Assembly: GCA_025998955.1 (NCBI GenBank)
Contig: AP024676.1
Span: 186,001 to 250,000 of the forward strand
Direction of reading: 5' to 3'
From: Candidatus Roseilinea sp.
GTDB lineage: Bacteria; Chloroflexota; Anaerolineae; J036; Brachytrichaceae
DNA: 64,000 nt
Shown here piece by piece: positions 8,561-20,631 of this stretch. The notes beneath the pieces were generated by a model. That model had not been told where the DNA came from, made no database searches, and saw nothing but the letters and a program-made list of their open reading frames with translations. Position numbers and translations under genes: made by a program. Numbering within the stretch: position 1 is the first letter of the stretch; the number at the start of each line of letters is the position of its first letter.

Positions 8561-9772
8561 TCAGCCTCGACGAAGCCACGCGGCGCCGATGTCGCGCCGG
8601 TAGTGCATACCTTCAAAGAAGATATGAGCGACGCCGGCGTAAGCGTGCTGCAGCGCATCGTTCAGGGTGTCGCCTCGCGCGGCCACGCCCAACACCCGTC
8701 CGCCGTCGGTGACCCATCCGTCCGGGGTTCGGCGTGTGCCGGCGTGGAAGATCATCACGTCGTCGGGTACGGCGTCCAGGCCGTGGATAGGTAAGCCTTT
8801 GCGGTATGCGCCCGGATAGCCACCCGAGGCGAGCACGATGCACGCGCACGCGCCGGCATGCCACTCGACCGGCTGCGCATGCAACCGGCCTTCGATGCAT
8901 GCCAGAGCGATCTCGGCCAGGTCGGTCTTCAGCAGCGGTAACACGGCTTGCGTCTCGGGATCGCCGAAGCGGCAGTTGAACTCCAACACCTTTGGACCTT
9001 CTCGCGTGAGCATTAGGCCGGCATAGAGCACGCCTCTGTAGGGCAAGCCCTCCTGGGCCATGCCGCATGCCGCCGGCTGCAGAATACGCGACACGCAGTG
9101 TGCAACGTCCTCGCGACTCATGAGCGGCGAGGGGCAGAATGCGCCCATGCCACCGGTGTTCGGTCCTCGGTCGCCGTCGAAGGCGCGCTTGTGGTCTTGC
9201 GCGGGCAGCATTGGAACGACTGTCTCGCCATCGCAGAACGCCATCAGCGAGACCTCAGGGCCTTCCAGCCGCTCCTCGATCACCACCCGGTCGCCGGCGG
9301 CGCCGAAGGTGCGATCCACCATGATGGCGTGTAGCGCGGCGCGGGCTTCATCTGCGTCGCGCGGCACGATCACCCCTTTGCCCTGGGCCAGCCCGCTGGC
9401 TTTGACCACCACTGGATAGTCCACCAGCCGCAGATGGCGTTCGGCCTGCGCAAAATCGTCGAAAATGGCGAAGCGTGCGGTCGGGATGCCGTGGCGGGTC
9501 ATGAATGTTTTGGCAAACGCCTTCGAGGATTCGAGCTGCGCGGCGGCTTGGCTGGGGCCGAAGGCGGTCATGCCTGCGTTCGCCAAGTCGTCCACGAGTC
9601 CATCGGCCAGCGGCGCTTCCGGTCCGACGATGACCAGTTGCGCGTCGTGGGATGTGAGCGTAGGTTTGCGCGCAGGGTCATATGGGATCAACACGGCGCT
9701 ATGGCCATCCTGTTCCAGTTTCCATTTCAGCGCGTGCTCGCGCCCGCCGGCGCCGATGATGGCGATGTGCAT
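8561..9772 (-). CDS. purD: Phosphoribosylamine-glycine ligase
   Basis: Second step of purine synthesis: ATP-dependent joining of glycine to phosphoribosylamine. The 403 residues show GGREHALKWKL at the N-terminus, the ATP-grasp segment ASGLAQGKGVIVP, GPNTGGMGAFCPSP and FNCRFGDPETQAVLPLL, all PurD hallmarks, at normal length. Last gene of the leftward purine cluster, 49 bp after purF. The gap carries degenerate CACGTTG-type repeats. Confidence 0.97.
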   Translation of the reverse strand: MHIAIIGAGGREHALKWKLEQDGHSAVLIPYDPARKPTLTSHDAQLVIVGPEAPLADGLVDDLANAGMTAFGPSQAAAQLESSKAFAKTFMTRHGIPTARFAIFDDFAQAERHLRLVDYPVVVKASGLAQGKGVIVPRDADEARAALHAIMVDRTFGAAGDRVVIEERLEGPEVSLMAFCDGETVVPMLPAQDHKRAFDGDRGPNTGGMGAFCPSPLMSREDVAHCVSRILQPAACGMAQEGLPYRGVLYAGLMLTREGPKVLEFNCRFGDPETQAVLPLLKTDLAEIALACIEGRLHAQPVEWHAGACACIVLASGGYPGAYRKGLPIHGLDAVPDDVMIFHAGTRRTPDGWVTDGGRVLGVAARGDTLNDALQHAYAGVAHIFFEGMHYRRDIGAAWLRRG

Positions 9773-9821
9773 GTTGGGTTAGAGGTTACACGTTGGCACG
9801 TTGCGCGTGAGCAATGTGGCG

Positions 9822-11252
9822 CTAGCCGAACACGCCCTCGAACACCTGTTTGTCGGGCACGACTTCGATGGGCAACGGATACCGGCCGGTGAAGCAGGCG
9901 TTGCAATAGCCGCCGGCGCGGCCGATCGCGCGCATCATGCCTTCCAGGCTAAGGAAGGCGAGCGTATCGCAGCCGAAGTGCTCGCGCATCTGCGCCACGC
10001 TCATGCGATGGGCGATCAGCTCGTCGTGCGTGGCCATGTCCACGCCCATGTAGCACGGGTGGGCGATGGGCGGGCAGGTGATGCGCAGGTGGATTTCGCG
10101 TGCGCCGGCCTCGCGCACCATCTTCACCAACGGCCCGCTGGTGTTGCCGCGCACGATGCTATCGTCAATCAGGATGACACGCTTGCCCTGCACGTTCTCG
10201 GCCAGCACGTTGAACTTGAGCCGCACGCCGCTCTTGCGCAGCCGGTCGCTGGGCTGGATGAAGGTGCGGCCGATGTAGCGGTTCTTGATCAGCACCTCAC
10301 TGATCGGCACGCCGGACTCGCGCGAGTAGCCCATGGCCGCCGGCGTGGCGCTGTCGGGCACGCCGCACACCACGTCGGCGTCCACGTGGCTCTCGCGGGC
10401 CAACTGTATGCCGAGTTGTTGGCGCACGTGGTGGATGACGTGGCCGTCCCAGATGCTGTCGGGGCGGGCGAAGTAGATGTGTTCAAAGGTGCATAGCGCA
10501 CCACGCTCCGGCGCGACAGCCTGGGTGCGATGGAAGCCGTTTTCGTCCAGCCGGACGATCTCGCCTTGATGCACCTCGCCTTCGTAGGTCGCGCCGATGG
10601 TGCTGAGCGCGCACGACTCGGAGGCTACGGCCAAGCCCCCCGAGCCGTTGCCGCCATGTGTCGCGGGCAGCCGGCCCCAGACCAGCGGCCGGAAGCCCCA
10701 CGGATCGCGCGCGGCGTAGATCGCCCGCGGTGTGAGGACGACGATCGAGTATGCGCCATACCACCGGCGCATGCACGCGGCGATGCGCTGTTCCATCGTC
10801 TCACCGGGCGCGCCGGCCAGCATCAGCGTCATCACTTCGCTGTCCGACGACGACGTGAGGCCGATGCCGCGTTGCAACAAGTCGCGGCGCAACTGCGGCG
10901 CGTTGATCAAGTTGCCGTTGTGCGCCACGCCCAACGGTCCGTGCAAGGTCTCGATCAAGTAGGGTTGTGCGTTGCGCAAATACGCGCCGCCGGTGGTGCT
11001 GTAGCGCGTGTGGCCGATGGCGAACTCACCCTTCAACGGCGCCAAATTCTCTTCGGTGAAGACGTTGCTCACCAGCCCCATCGCTTTGTGGATGTGGGCG
11101 ACGCGGCCATCGGATGAGCAGATGCCGGCCGATTCCTGGCCACGATGTTGCAGGGCGTGCAACGCGAAGAACGTTACGCGCGCCGCCTGTTCGCCGGGTG
11201 TATATGCGCCGAATACGCCGCATTCATGGCGGGGTTTGTCCAGATCAGTCAT
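9822..11252 (-). CDS. purF: Amidophosphoribosyltransferase
   Basis: First committed step of purine synthesis: PRPP plus glutamine to phosphoribosylamine. The start is placed at the ATG giving MTDLDKPRHECGVFG, so removal of a 10-residue propeptide would expose the nucleophile Cys11. An in-frame start 60 bp further up lies inside sua5 and is rejected. The PRPP loop is VILIDDSIVRGNTSGPLV. Cysteines in CTFEHIY, ITCPPIAHPC and the C-terminal YCNACF match the Bacillus-type enzyme with a 4Fe-4S cluster. The start overlaps the sua5 stop by 8 bp, implying translational coupling. Confidence 0.97.
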   Translation of the reverse strand: MTDLDKPRHECGVFGAYTPGEQAARVTFFALHALQHRGQESAGICSSDGRVAHIHKAMGLVSNVFTEENLAPLKGEFAIGHTRYSTTGGAYLRNAQPYLIETLHGPLGVAHNGNLINAPQLRRDLLQRGIGLTSSSDSEVMTLMLAGAPGETMEQRIAACMRRWYGAYSIVVLTPRAIYAARDPWGFRPLVWGRLPATHGGNGSGGLAVASESCALSTIGATYEGEVHQGEIVRLDENGFHRTQAVAPERGALCTFEHIYFARPDSIWDGHVIHHVRQQLGIQLARESHVDADVVCGVPDSATPAAMGYSRESGVPISEVLIKNRYIGRTFIQPSDRLRKSGVRLKFNVLAENVQGKRVILIDDSIVRGNTSGPLVKMVREAGAREIHLRITCPPIAHPCYMGVDMATHDELIAHRMSVAQMREHFGCDTLAFLSLEGMMRAIGRAGGYCNACFTGRYPLPIEVVPDKQVFEGVFG

Positions 11253-12315
11253 GTTTGCTGTCGTGCCGTTCGTCACTCGTCTTCGCCGCCGCGCGCGCCA
11301 GCCGGTCGGCAATTGCCTCGCCCAGCCCGACGCGCGGCACCTCGGTCACCAAGATGACGTCCACACCGGCACTGTCGAGCGCGCGCAGGCCGGCATACAG
11401 GTTGCGTGCGACGTCGCTCATCGCCTCGCCGAGCACGAACTGCGGATGTACATTGTCGCATGCTTCGCGTTGGCTTTCCAGGATCAGCAGACCGGTTTTT
11501 AGGCCTCGCGCCGCAAAGGTCGCACGTCGGGCGAGCACGTCATCGGTGTCGCGGCATAGCACCAGCTTCGCCCGCGGCGCGTAGTGCGAGGGCAACATGC
11601 CGGGGGAAGGGAGGGGATGAGAGGAGATGAATCTCCGATCTTCAATCTCTAATCGCTTGCCAATTCCGGCCAGCACGGCCTCGATATGCTCGCGCGTCAC
11701 GCCGCCCGGTCGCAGGATGCGCAGCGGGTTGCTGGTCAAATCCAGCACCGTGGACTCGACACCGATGGGAGTGGGGCCGCCGTCCAGCACCAGGTCAATC
11801 CGGCCGTCCAGGTCGTCGAGCACGTGTTGCGCCGTGGTGGGGCTGACGTGGCCGAAGCGATTGGCGCTGGGCGCGGCGATGGGGACGCCGCTGGCGCGGA
11901 TCAGCGCCTGCGCCACAGGGTGATCCGGCATGCGCACGGCGACCGTGTCGAGACCGGCCGAGACGATGGGCGGCACGTTTTGGCTGCGCGGCAGCACCAG
12001 CGTGAGCGGGCCGGGCCAGAAGGCGCGCGTCAATGTTGCGACGAGTGTTGGCAGGTTGGCCGGGTCCGTTAGGTCGGTCAGATCGGTCAAATCGGTCGGG
12101 TCGGCGATGTGGACGATGAGTGGGTCGTTCAGCGGGCGTTGTTTGGCTTCGAAGATCCGTGCAGCGGCGCGCGCATCGAACGCGTTGGCGCCAAGGCCGT
12201 ACACGGTCTCGGTGGGGAAGGCCACCAGCTCGCCCGCCCGGATGGCTTCCGCCGCTTCGCGGATCGCCTCACGCCCTTCTGGCGATTCGACATCGCTGAT
12301 CCACAGCCTTCTCGT
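11245..12315 (-). CDS. sua5: Threonylcarbamoyl-AMP synthase (Sua5/YwlC type)
   Basis: Makes threonylcarbamoyl-AMP for the t6A37 modification of ANN-decoding tRNAs. The YrdC domain (AFPTETVYGLGANAF, KQRPLNDPLIVH, PSANRFGHVSPT) is followed by a C-terminal Sua5 domain (about residues 220-356). The GTG at 12315 is preferred because it gives MTRRLWISDVESPEG; the in-frame TTG at 12348 lies inside repeat DNA. Two non-conserved stretches come from repeat insertions: a DLTDLTDLTDP run and a linker EIEDRRFISSHPLPSP between the two domains. It sits between purC and purF, an unusual place. Confidence 0.93.
   Translation of the reverse strand, partial: TRRLWISDVESPEGREAIREAAEAIRAGELVAFPTETVYGLGANAFDARAAARIFEAKQRPLNDPLIVHIADPTDLTDLTDLTDPANLPTLVATLTRAFWPGPLTLVLPRSQNVPPIVSAGLDTVAVRMPDHPVAQALIRASGVPIAAPSANRFGHVSPTTAQHVLDDLDGRIDLVLDGGPTPIGVESTVLDLTSNPLRILRPGGVTREHIEAVLAGIGKRLEIEDRRFISSHPLPSPGMLPSHYAPRAKLVLCRDTDDVLARRATFAARGLKTGLLILESQREACDNVHPQFVLGEAMSDVARNLYAGLRALDSAGVDVILVTEVPRVGLGEAIADRLARAAAKTSDERHDSKHD
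11597..11660. repeat. In-frame repeat insertion between Sua5 domains
   Basis: Purine-rich GGGGGAAGGGAGGGGATGAG is followed by GAGATGAATCTC, an inverted GAGAT/ATCTC pair, and ATCTTCAATCTCTAATC units. It matches in style the AATCTCCAATCCCCAATTACC tract just before sua5 and lies in a domain linker. Confidence 0.6.
12071..12106. repeat. Four 9-bp tandem repeats inside sua5
   Basis: AGGTCGGTC, AGATCGGTC, AAATCGGTC and GGGTCGGCG follow one another without gaps. On the coding strand they give the DLT tripeptide repeats in the YrdC domain just after LIVHIADP. Being a multiple of three, the array keeps frame. Confidence 0.8.
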
Positions 12316-12360
12316 CACAATCTCCAATCCCCAATTACCAATCACCAATCACCAGTTACC
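12306..12360. repeat. AATCACC/CCAATC repeat tract between purC and sua5
   Basis: Degenerate 7-bp units CAATCTC, CAATCCC, CAATTAC, CAATCAC, CAATCAC, CAGTTAC run through the gap. The purC stop (TGGTGATTGG on the minus strand) lies inside the first unit. Confidence 0.7.
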
Positions 12361-13263
12361 CATCCCCGCCAAAATCCGCTCGTTCACCGGATACGCCCCG
12401 GGGACGAATGTCTGGCCGGTGATCATCTCGTAGGCCTGGATATAGCGTCGGCAGGCGGCGGCGACCAGCGCGTCGCTCATCGGCGGCGGCGCGCCTTCGC
12501 CGCGGTAGCCGCGCTCGGTATACCACAGCCGGACGAACTCCTTATCGAAGTGAATCGGTTCGCCCGCTGGGGAGATCTGCCAGAAGCGCGACGAATCCGG
12601 CGTGTGCACTTCGTCAATCAAGGTCAACTCGCCGTCACGGTCGCCGAACTCGTATTTCGTGTCCACCAGCGTCAGGCCGCCCTGGGCGCAGATTTCGCTG
12701 CCGCGCGCGAAGAGCGCCAGCGCCGCGCGCTCGATTTGTGCATATACGTCTTCTGGCACCAGGCCGCGCGCAATGATCTCGTCGCGGGTGGTGCGTTCAT
12801 CGTGCGCCCCCGCGACGGCCTTGGTCGTCGGCGTGATGATGGGATGGGGCAGGCGGTCGTTTTTGCGCAAGCCGTCCGGCAGCCGGACGCCGTAGAGTTC
12901 GCGCTCGCCGCGGGCATAGAGCGTCCATAGCGAAGTGGCCGTCACGCCGGTGATATAGCCGCGCACGACGATTTCCACCGGCCAGGGCCTGCAGACCTTG
13001 ACGATGCTCACGTTCGGGTCGGGTACCTCCAGCAAATGATTCGGCACGATGTCGCGTGTGCGCTCGAACCAGAAGGCGGACAGTTGGTTGAGCACTTGTC
13101 CTTTGTAGGGGATGGCACCGAGGATGCAGTCGAAGGCCGAGAGGCGATCGGTTGCAACGAGCGCGCGCCGGCCGCCGGGCAAGTCGTACCAGTCGCGCAC
13201 CTTGCCAGCGTGTCGCGGCCCCAGCGGCAGGTCGCTTTGCACAAAAGGAGTGGGAAGTTTCAT
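12349..13263 (-). CDS. purC: SAICAR synthase
   Basis: Phosphoribosylaminoimidazole-succinocarboxamide synthase of purine synthesis. The start is the ATG giving MKLPTPFVQSDLPLG; a 23-residue upstream extension shows no family similarity. Signature segments are GKVRDWYDLP, LVATDRLSAFDCILG, RPWPVEIVVRGYITG, LVDTKYEFG and DEVHTPDSSRFW. The 304 residues fit the longer Sua/yeast-like form. First gene of the leftward purine cluster. The 5' region (13264-13415) is shared with divergent rpsA. Confidence 0.96.
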   Translation of the reverse strand: MKLPTPFVQSDLPLGPRHAGKVRDWYDLPGGRRALVATDRLSAFDCILGAIPYKGQVLNQLSAFWFERTRDIVPNHLLEVPDPNVSIVKVCRPWPVEIVVRGYITGVTATSLWTLYARGERELYGVRLPDGLRKNDRLPHPIITPTTKAVAGAHDERTTRDEIIARGLVPEDVYAQIERAALALFARGSEICAQGGLTLVDTKYEFGDRDGELTLIDEVHTPDSSRFWQISPAGEPIHFDKEFVRLWYTERGYRGEGAPPPMSDALVAAACRRYIQAYEMITGQTFVPGAYPVNERILAGMGNW

Positions 13264-13346
13264 GATCGGCGCTATGCACTCGAATTGTAAGGCGGAAGCT
13301 TCATCCTCCTCATCGGGTGCAGTTTCGTGCACGGAAGGTTCAACCC

Positions 13347-13379
13347 TTGAATTTCTCTCATCCTACGCTCAGGTATAAT
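13347..13379 (+). promoter_or_regulatory. Probable promoter of rpsA
   Basis: A perfect TATAAT (13374-13379) lies 37 bp before the ATG. The nearest -35-like hexamer TTGAAT (13347-13352) is 21 bp away, longer than ideal, so the -10 is the stronger part of the call. Confidence 0.5.
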
Positions 13380-13415
13380 TTCGTAAATTCACGCCGAAGG
13401 AAAGACACCGGAAGT

Positions 13416-14696
13416 ATGGAGAATCAAGGAACCCCCCAACAGGCCAACAACCCGAAGCAGGGGGAAGATGATTTTTCGCAGTTGCTCGACCAGTTCCAGG
13501 CGAAGGTGAGCAACTTCGAAAAAGATCAGCTTGTGTCGGGGCGCATCATTTCGATCACCGATCGCGAGATCCTGGTCGAATTGGGTGCGAAGTCCGAGGG
13601 CATCGTATCCAGCAAAGACATCGAAGCGCTTCCCAAAGATGTGCGCAGCAGCCTGAAGGTGGGTGACGAGGTCTTCGCCTACGTCGTGCAGCCGGAAGAC
13701 CAAAACGGCAACGTCGTGCTCTCGATGAGCAAGGCGATCTCGGAGAAGGACTGGCGCTATGCCGAAGAGCTGTTTGAGAAGCAAGAGGCGATTGAAGCGA
13801 TGATCGCCGGCTTCAACAAGGGTGGGGTCATCATCAAGGTGGGCCGGCTGCGCGGCTTCGTGCCGGCTTCTCAACTCAGCCTGGCGCACCAACGGATGCT
13901 GGGTGATGAGAGCCTGCCTCCCGAGCAACGCTTCCAAAAGCTGGTCGGCCAGAAGGCGCTGATCAAAGTGATCGAGCTGGATCGTGAGCGCAACCGTCTG
14001 ATCTTGAGCGAGCGCGCCGCCAGCAAAGAAGCGCGGCAAGCCCAAAAGGAGAAGCTGCTCGGCAGCATCGAAGTCGGCCAGACGTTGGAAGGCGTCGTCA
14101 GCAGCGTCAAAGACTTCGGCGTGTTCGTAGATTTGGGCGGCGCCGACGGTATGATCCACCTGACCGAACTCTCCCACACGCGCATCAAGCATCCGAGTGA
14201 GGTGGTGAAGGAAGGTGACAAGGTCAGCGTCAAGGTGATCAACGTCGAGCGAGACACCGGCCGCATCGGCCTGAGCCTGAAGGCGCTCGCGCCGGACCCA
14301 TGGCAGGCGATCGGCAAGAAATACAAGCCAGGCCAGTTGCTCGAAGCCGAGGTGATCAAGGTGCATCCCAAGCACGGCGTCTTCGCCCGCTTGAAGGACG
14401 ACGAAGCGATCGAGGGGCTGATCCCGCTCAGCGAACTGAGCGACAAACCGATCAACAGCCCGCGTGAGCTGGTGAAGGAAGGCCAAATACTCACCTTGCG
14501 CGTGCTACGCGTCGAGCCGGAGCAACGCCGCATTGCGCTCAGCCTGCGGCGGGTGAACCGGCCGGAGTATGCAGACGCAGACTGGCGGGCCGAAGCGCTG
14601 GACGAAGACCGAACCTCCCTCCCGGACGTCGTGGATGACTCGATCAGCGATAGTAGCGAATCTGTCGCTGAACCATCGCCTGCGGATGCGGATTGA
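13416..14696 (+). CDS. rpsA: 30S ribosomal protein S1 (four S1 domains)
   Basis: RNA-binding protein that helps load mRNA on the 30S subunit. The ATG at 13416 gives MENQGTPQQANNPKQG, preceded by AAGGAAAG; an in-frame start 99 bp up lies in the promoter and is rejected. Four S1 OB-fold domains span about 27-97, 112-190, 200-272 and 287-360. Examples are GVVSSVKDFGVFVDLGGADG (domain 3) and AEVIKVHPKHGVFARL (domain 4). The ~426 residues match the four-to-five-domain S1 of non-proteobacteria. The acidic tail is probably disordered. Monocistronic with its own promoter and terminator. Confidence 0.93.
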   Translation: MENQGTPQQANNPKQGEDDFSQLLDQFQAKVSNFEKDQLVSGRIISITDREILVELGAKSEGIVSSKDIEALPKDVRSSLKVGDEVFAYVVQPEDQNGNVVLSMSKAISEKDWRYAEELFEKQEAIEAMIAGFNKGGVIIKVGRLRGFVPASQLSLAHQRMLGDESLPPEQRFQKLVGQKALIKVIELDRERNRLILSERAASKEARQAQKEKLLGSIEVGQTLEGVVSSVKDFGVFVDLGGADGMIHLTELSHTRIKHPSEVVKEGDKVSVKVINVERDTGRIGLSLKALAPDPWQAIGKKYKPGQLLEAEVIKVHPKHGVFARLKDDEAIEGLIPLSELSDKPINSPRELVKEGQILTLRVLRVEPEQRRIALSLRRVNRPEYADADWRAEALDEDRTSLPDVVDDSISDSSESVAEPSPADAD

Positions 14697-14700
14697 ACGG

Positions 14701-14735
14701 CAAGGGCGCAACCGGATTGCGCCCTTGCGCTTTTT
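14701..14735 (+). terminator. Rho-independent terminator of rpsA
   Basis: An 11 bp perfect stem, CAAGGGCGCAA with TTGCGCCCTTG, loop CCGGA, then CGCTTTTT, starts 5 bp after the stop. Confidence 0.93.
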
Positions 14736-14828
14736 CGCCGTCAAGCCTTCGTCGGCGTGCTCTACTTCGTTACTTTGTGTTAAGGTCGCTCTAATAGCAT
14801 GGATTAAGATTCCAAGAGAGGTGAACCT

Positions 14829-17381
<2,553 letters not shown>

Positions 17382-17407
17382 GCCGGCACGCCGCCCATGT
17401 CGTTCGG

Positions 17408-17441
17408 AAGCCCGGTTTCCTGATGCGGAGGCCGGGCTTCT
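17408..17441 (+). terminator. Hairpin after clpC
   Basis: GAAGCCCGG pairs with CCGGGCTTC across a 16 nt loop. The downstream T content is poor (TTCACGTC), so termination may be weak. Confidence 0.55.
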
Positions 17442-17459
17442 TCACGTCTCCTCTCCCGC

Positions 17460-18365
17460 ATGCTGCAATTGCTCTCCGTCTTCGTCAACGTCCTGGCGCC
17501 GGTCTTCATCATTCTCGGCATCGCCTATATCGCGACGCGACAGTTGCGGTTGGAGAGCCGGACGCTCTCGCGCGTCGCCTATTACGTGCTCACGCCGGCC
17601 TTCGTGTTCAACCTGATCAGCACGGCGCGCATCGAGGTGGCGCTGGCGACGCGCATGGTGGTCTTCATCACCCTGGTGTATGCCGGCTCGGTGGCGATCG
17701 CCTTCGTAGTCGCGCGCCTCCTCCGGCGCGGGCGTAAGATGACCGCAGCCTACATGATGATCGCTGCCTTCGGCAACGTGGGCAACTTCGGGCTGCCCAT
17801 CTCGCAGTTTGCCCAAGGCGGGGAGGCATTGTTGCCGGCGACGGTATACTTTCTGGCTAACCTGGTGTTCGCGTTCGTGCTGTGCGTGATGTTGGCGAAT
17901 TCCGGTCGCAGCAACCCGGTGCAAGCGTTTGCCCAGGTGATGCGCACGCCGTCGCTCATTGCGCTCGTCCCGGCGCTGTTCGTCAACGCTGCCGGTGTGC
18001 AACTGCCGGCGTTTGCAGCGCGGGCGGTCGAACTGCTGGCGGTGGCGATGATCGCGATCATGCTGATCGCCCTGGGTGCGCAGTTCGCGAACGCCGGCAT
18101 CCCACGGATCAGCTTCGATATGCTGATGGCGGCGGGCATCCGTCTGGTCTGCGGTCCCCTGCTGGCATTTGCGCTGGTGGGGTTCTTCGATCTGCCGGCG
18201 CTGGAGCGCAACGTCGGCATCCTGCAGGCCAGCATGCCGGCCGCAGTGCTGGTCTCCATCATCGCGATGGAGAACGATGTGCTGCCCGAGTTCGTCACGA
18301 CGACGGTGCTCTTCTCCAACCTGGCCAGCGTGATCACCTTGTCGCTTGTGCTGGCTGCGCTATAG
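17460..18365 (+). CDS. AEC-family (auxin efflux carrier-like) transporter
   Basis: An integral membrane protein of 301 residues with about ten hydrophobic segments in two five-helix halves. It opens LAPVFIILGIAYIATRQL and LSRVAYYVLTPAFVFNLIS, the typical AEC beginning. Other markers are AAFGNVGNFGLPIS and LQASMPAAVLVSIIAMEND, the helix-break motifs. Relatives export malate or other small organic anions; the substrate cannot be told here. It follows clpC by 78 bp and precedes the transferase by 18 bp. Confidence 0.9.
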   Translation: MLQLLSVFVNVLAPVFIILGIAYIATRQLRLESRTLSRVAYYVLTPAFVFNLISTARIEVALATRMVVFITLVYAGSVAIAFVVARLLRRGRKMTAAYMMIAAFGNVGNFGLPISQFAQGGEALLPATVYFLANLVFAFVLCVMLANSGRSNPVQAFAQVMRTPSLIALVPALFVNAAGVQLPAFAARAVELLAVAMIAIMLIALGAQFANAGIPRISFDMLMAAGIRLVCGPLLAFALVGFFDLPALERNVGILQASMPAAVLVSIIAMENDVLPEFVTTTVLFSNLASVITLSLVLAAL

Positions 18366-18383
18366 CTGTGGCCACGATTTACA

Positions 18384-19481
18384 ATGGCCGACGTGCCGCT
18401 CGCTGCCTCGCTTGTCACGTGGCTGATCGCCTTCGTTGCATCGCTGGCCCTCACCGCTCTGGCCGTTCGGTTAGGGTTGCATCTCGGCATCGCCGATGAC
18501 CCCGGCGGCCGACGCAAGCATATCAAGCGCACCTCGCGCCTGGGCGTGATCCCGCTATTCGGCGCGTTCACGCTAGCCGCGTTGATCGGCCGGTCGTTCG
18601 GCGTGCCGTCGCTCGATCCGAACGAAGGACTGCGCTTCGCTGGGCTGATCGCCGGCGGTGGCGTGGTCTTCGCGCTGGCCATCGCCGACGACAAGCTCAA
18701 TCTTTCGCCTCGCACGCAGTTCGGGTTGCAAGCGTTCGCGGCGTTGGTGGCGATCACCAGCCAGATCTTCATCGAACGGTTCACGAATCCGTTTACGCGC
18801 CGCGAGGTGGTGTTGACTGCGCCGGAGACCTTCGGGCCGATTGCCGGCTATGCCGTGGTCATAGGCCTCTCCCTGTTTTGGTTCCTCGGCATGATGAACA
18901 CGGTGAACTTCCTGGACGGCGTGGATGGGTTGGCCGCGACCGTTGGGGTGGTCGCAGCGAGCGTGGTGGCGATCCACATGTGGCGCGAAGGTCAATTCAG
19001 CGTGGCATTGCTGCCGGCAGCGCTGATCGGGACGCTGCTCGGGTTTCTGGTCTTCAACTGGCCGCCAGCTCGGATCTTCCTCGGCGGGGGTGCGCTCTAC
19101 CTCGGCTATGTGCTGGCCTGCATCGGCATCATCGGCGGGGCGAAGATCGCGCTGTTGCTGCTGGTGATGGGATTGCCGATCGCCGATGTGCTGTGGCAAA
19201 TCCTCGATCGCGCCCGGCGTAGGCGCAGCCTGTCTGCCGCGGACCGTGGCCATTTGCATTTACGCTTGATTGATCAGGGCTGGCCGGCGTCGCGCATCGT
19301 CCTGCTCTATGCCGGTGCTTGCGCGCTGCTGGGCGGCGCCGCGCTATTGCCGCTCTCGCCGCTGGCCAAGTTGATCACGCTGCTGGCGCTGTTCGCCGGC
19401 GTGATTGCCGTCATGGCCCGCTTGTCCACAATGAGCGAACCGCGCCAGACCGTTCAGGTCGCCTCCTCCGGCGGCGAATGA
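18384..19481 (+). CDS. MraY/WecA-family phospho-sugar transferase
   Basis: A polytopic protein of 365 residues of the polyprenyl-phosphate N-acetylhexosamine-1-phosphate transferase family. It moves a sugar-1-phosphate from a UDP-sugar to undecaprenyl phosphate. Motifs are ADDPGGRRKHIKRTSRLG, AIADDKLNLSPRTQ, MMNTVNFLDGVDGLA and a C-terminal GHLHLRLIDQGW resembling the HIHH segment of WecA. The lack of mur neighbours suggests WecA/TagO-type (surface polysaccharide) rather than MraY. It starts at ATG 18 bp after the transporter stop. Confidence 0.9.
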   Translation: MADVPLAASLVTWLIAFVASLALTALAVRLGLHLGIADDPGGRRKHIKRTSRLGVIPLFGAFTLAALIGRSFGVPSLDPNEGLRFAGLIAGGGVVFALAIADDKLNLSPRTQFGLQAFAALVAITSQIFIERFTNPFTRREVVLTAPETFGPIAGYAVVIGLSLFWFLGMMNTVNFLDGVDGLAATVGVVAASVVAIHMWREGQFSVALLPAALIGTLLGFLVFNWPPARIFLGGGALYLGYVLACIGIIGGAKIALLLLVMGLPIADVLWQILDRARRRRSLSAADRGHLHLRLIDQGWPASRIVLLYAGACALLGGAALLPLSPLAKLITLLALFAGVIAVMARLSTMSEPRQTVQVASSGGE

Positions 19482-19532
19482 TGCCTCTCAGCCTGCACTT
19501 AGCTGAAGCTGATACGCTCTGGTTGAAAACTA

Positions 19533-19562
19533 TTGACAGCGCGCTTTACTTCAAGTTATACT
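19533..19562 (+). promoter_or_regulatory. Sigma-70-type promoter of the suf operon
   Basis: TTGACA (19533-19538), an 18 bp spacer and TATACT (19557-19562) give the best consensus promoter in the window. It leaves a leader of about 95 nt before sufC. No IscR or SufR operator is recognised. Confidence 0.8.
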
Positions 19563-19662
19563 GCTGTCAAATTTAGGTTTGTGTGAAGTTGATACCGGCG
19601 TCGTGCCGCATCGCGACCCGAGTTCAAAAAGACACATCACAACTTTACCGGAGCGAACACCT

Positions 19663-20465
<803 letters not shown>

Positions 20466-20472
<7 letters not shown>

Positions 20473-20616
20473 GAATTGAGAATTGAGAATTGAGAATTGA
20501 GAATTGAGAATTGAGAATTGAGAAATCCGTCCTTCACTGCTCTCTATTTCTGAACCCTGAAGTCTGACTTCTGAATTTCTGACTTCTGACTTCTGGACTC
20601 TGGATTCTCAATTCAT
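20466..20616. repeat. GAATTGA heptamer array plus degenerate TCTGACTT tract between sufC and sufB
   Basis: About eight nearly perfect copies of the 7-mer GAATTGA run from 20466 to 20524, starting on the sufC stop codon. They pass into TCTGACTTCTGAATTTCTGA-like units (20555-20600) and end with GGATTCTCAATTCATG, an inverted GAATTGA copy, just before the sufB ribosome site. No spacers, so not CRISPR. It resembles the short tandemly repeated repetitive sequences known from filamentous cyanobacteria. Confidence 0.9.
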
Positions 20617-20631
20617 GCGGGAGGTGTGAGC

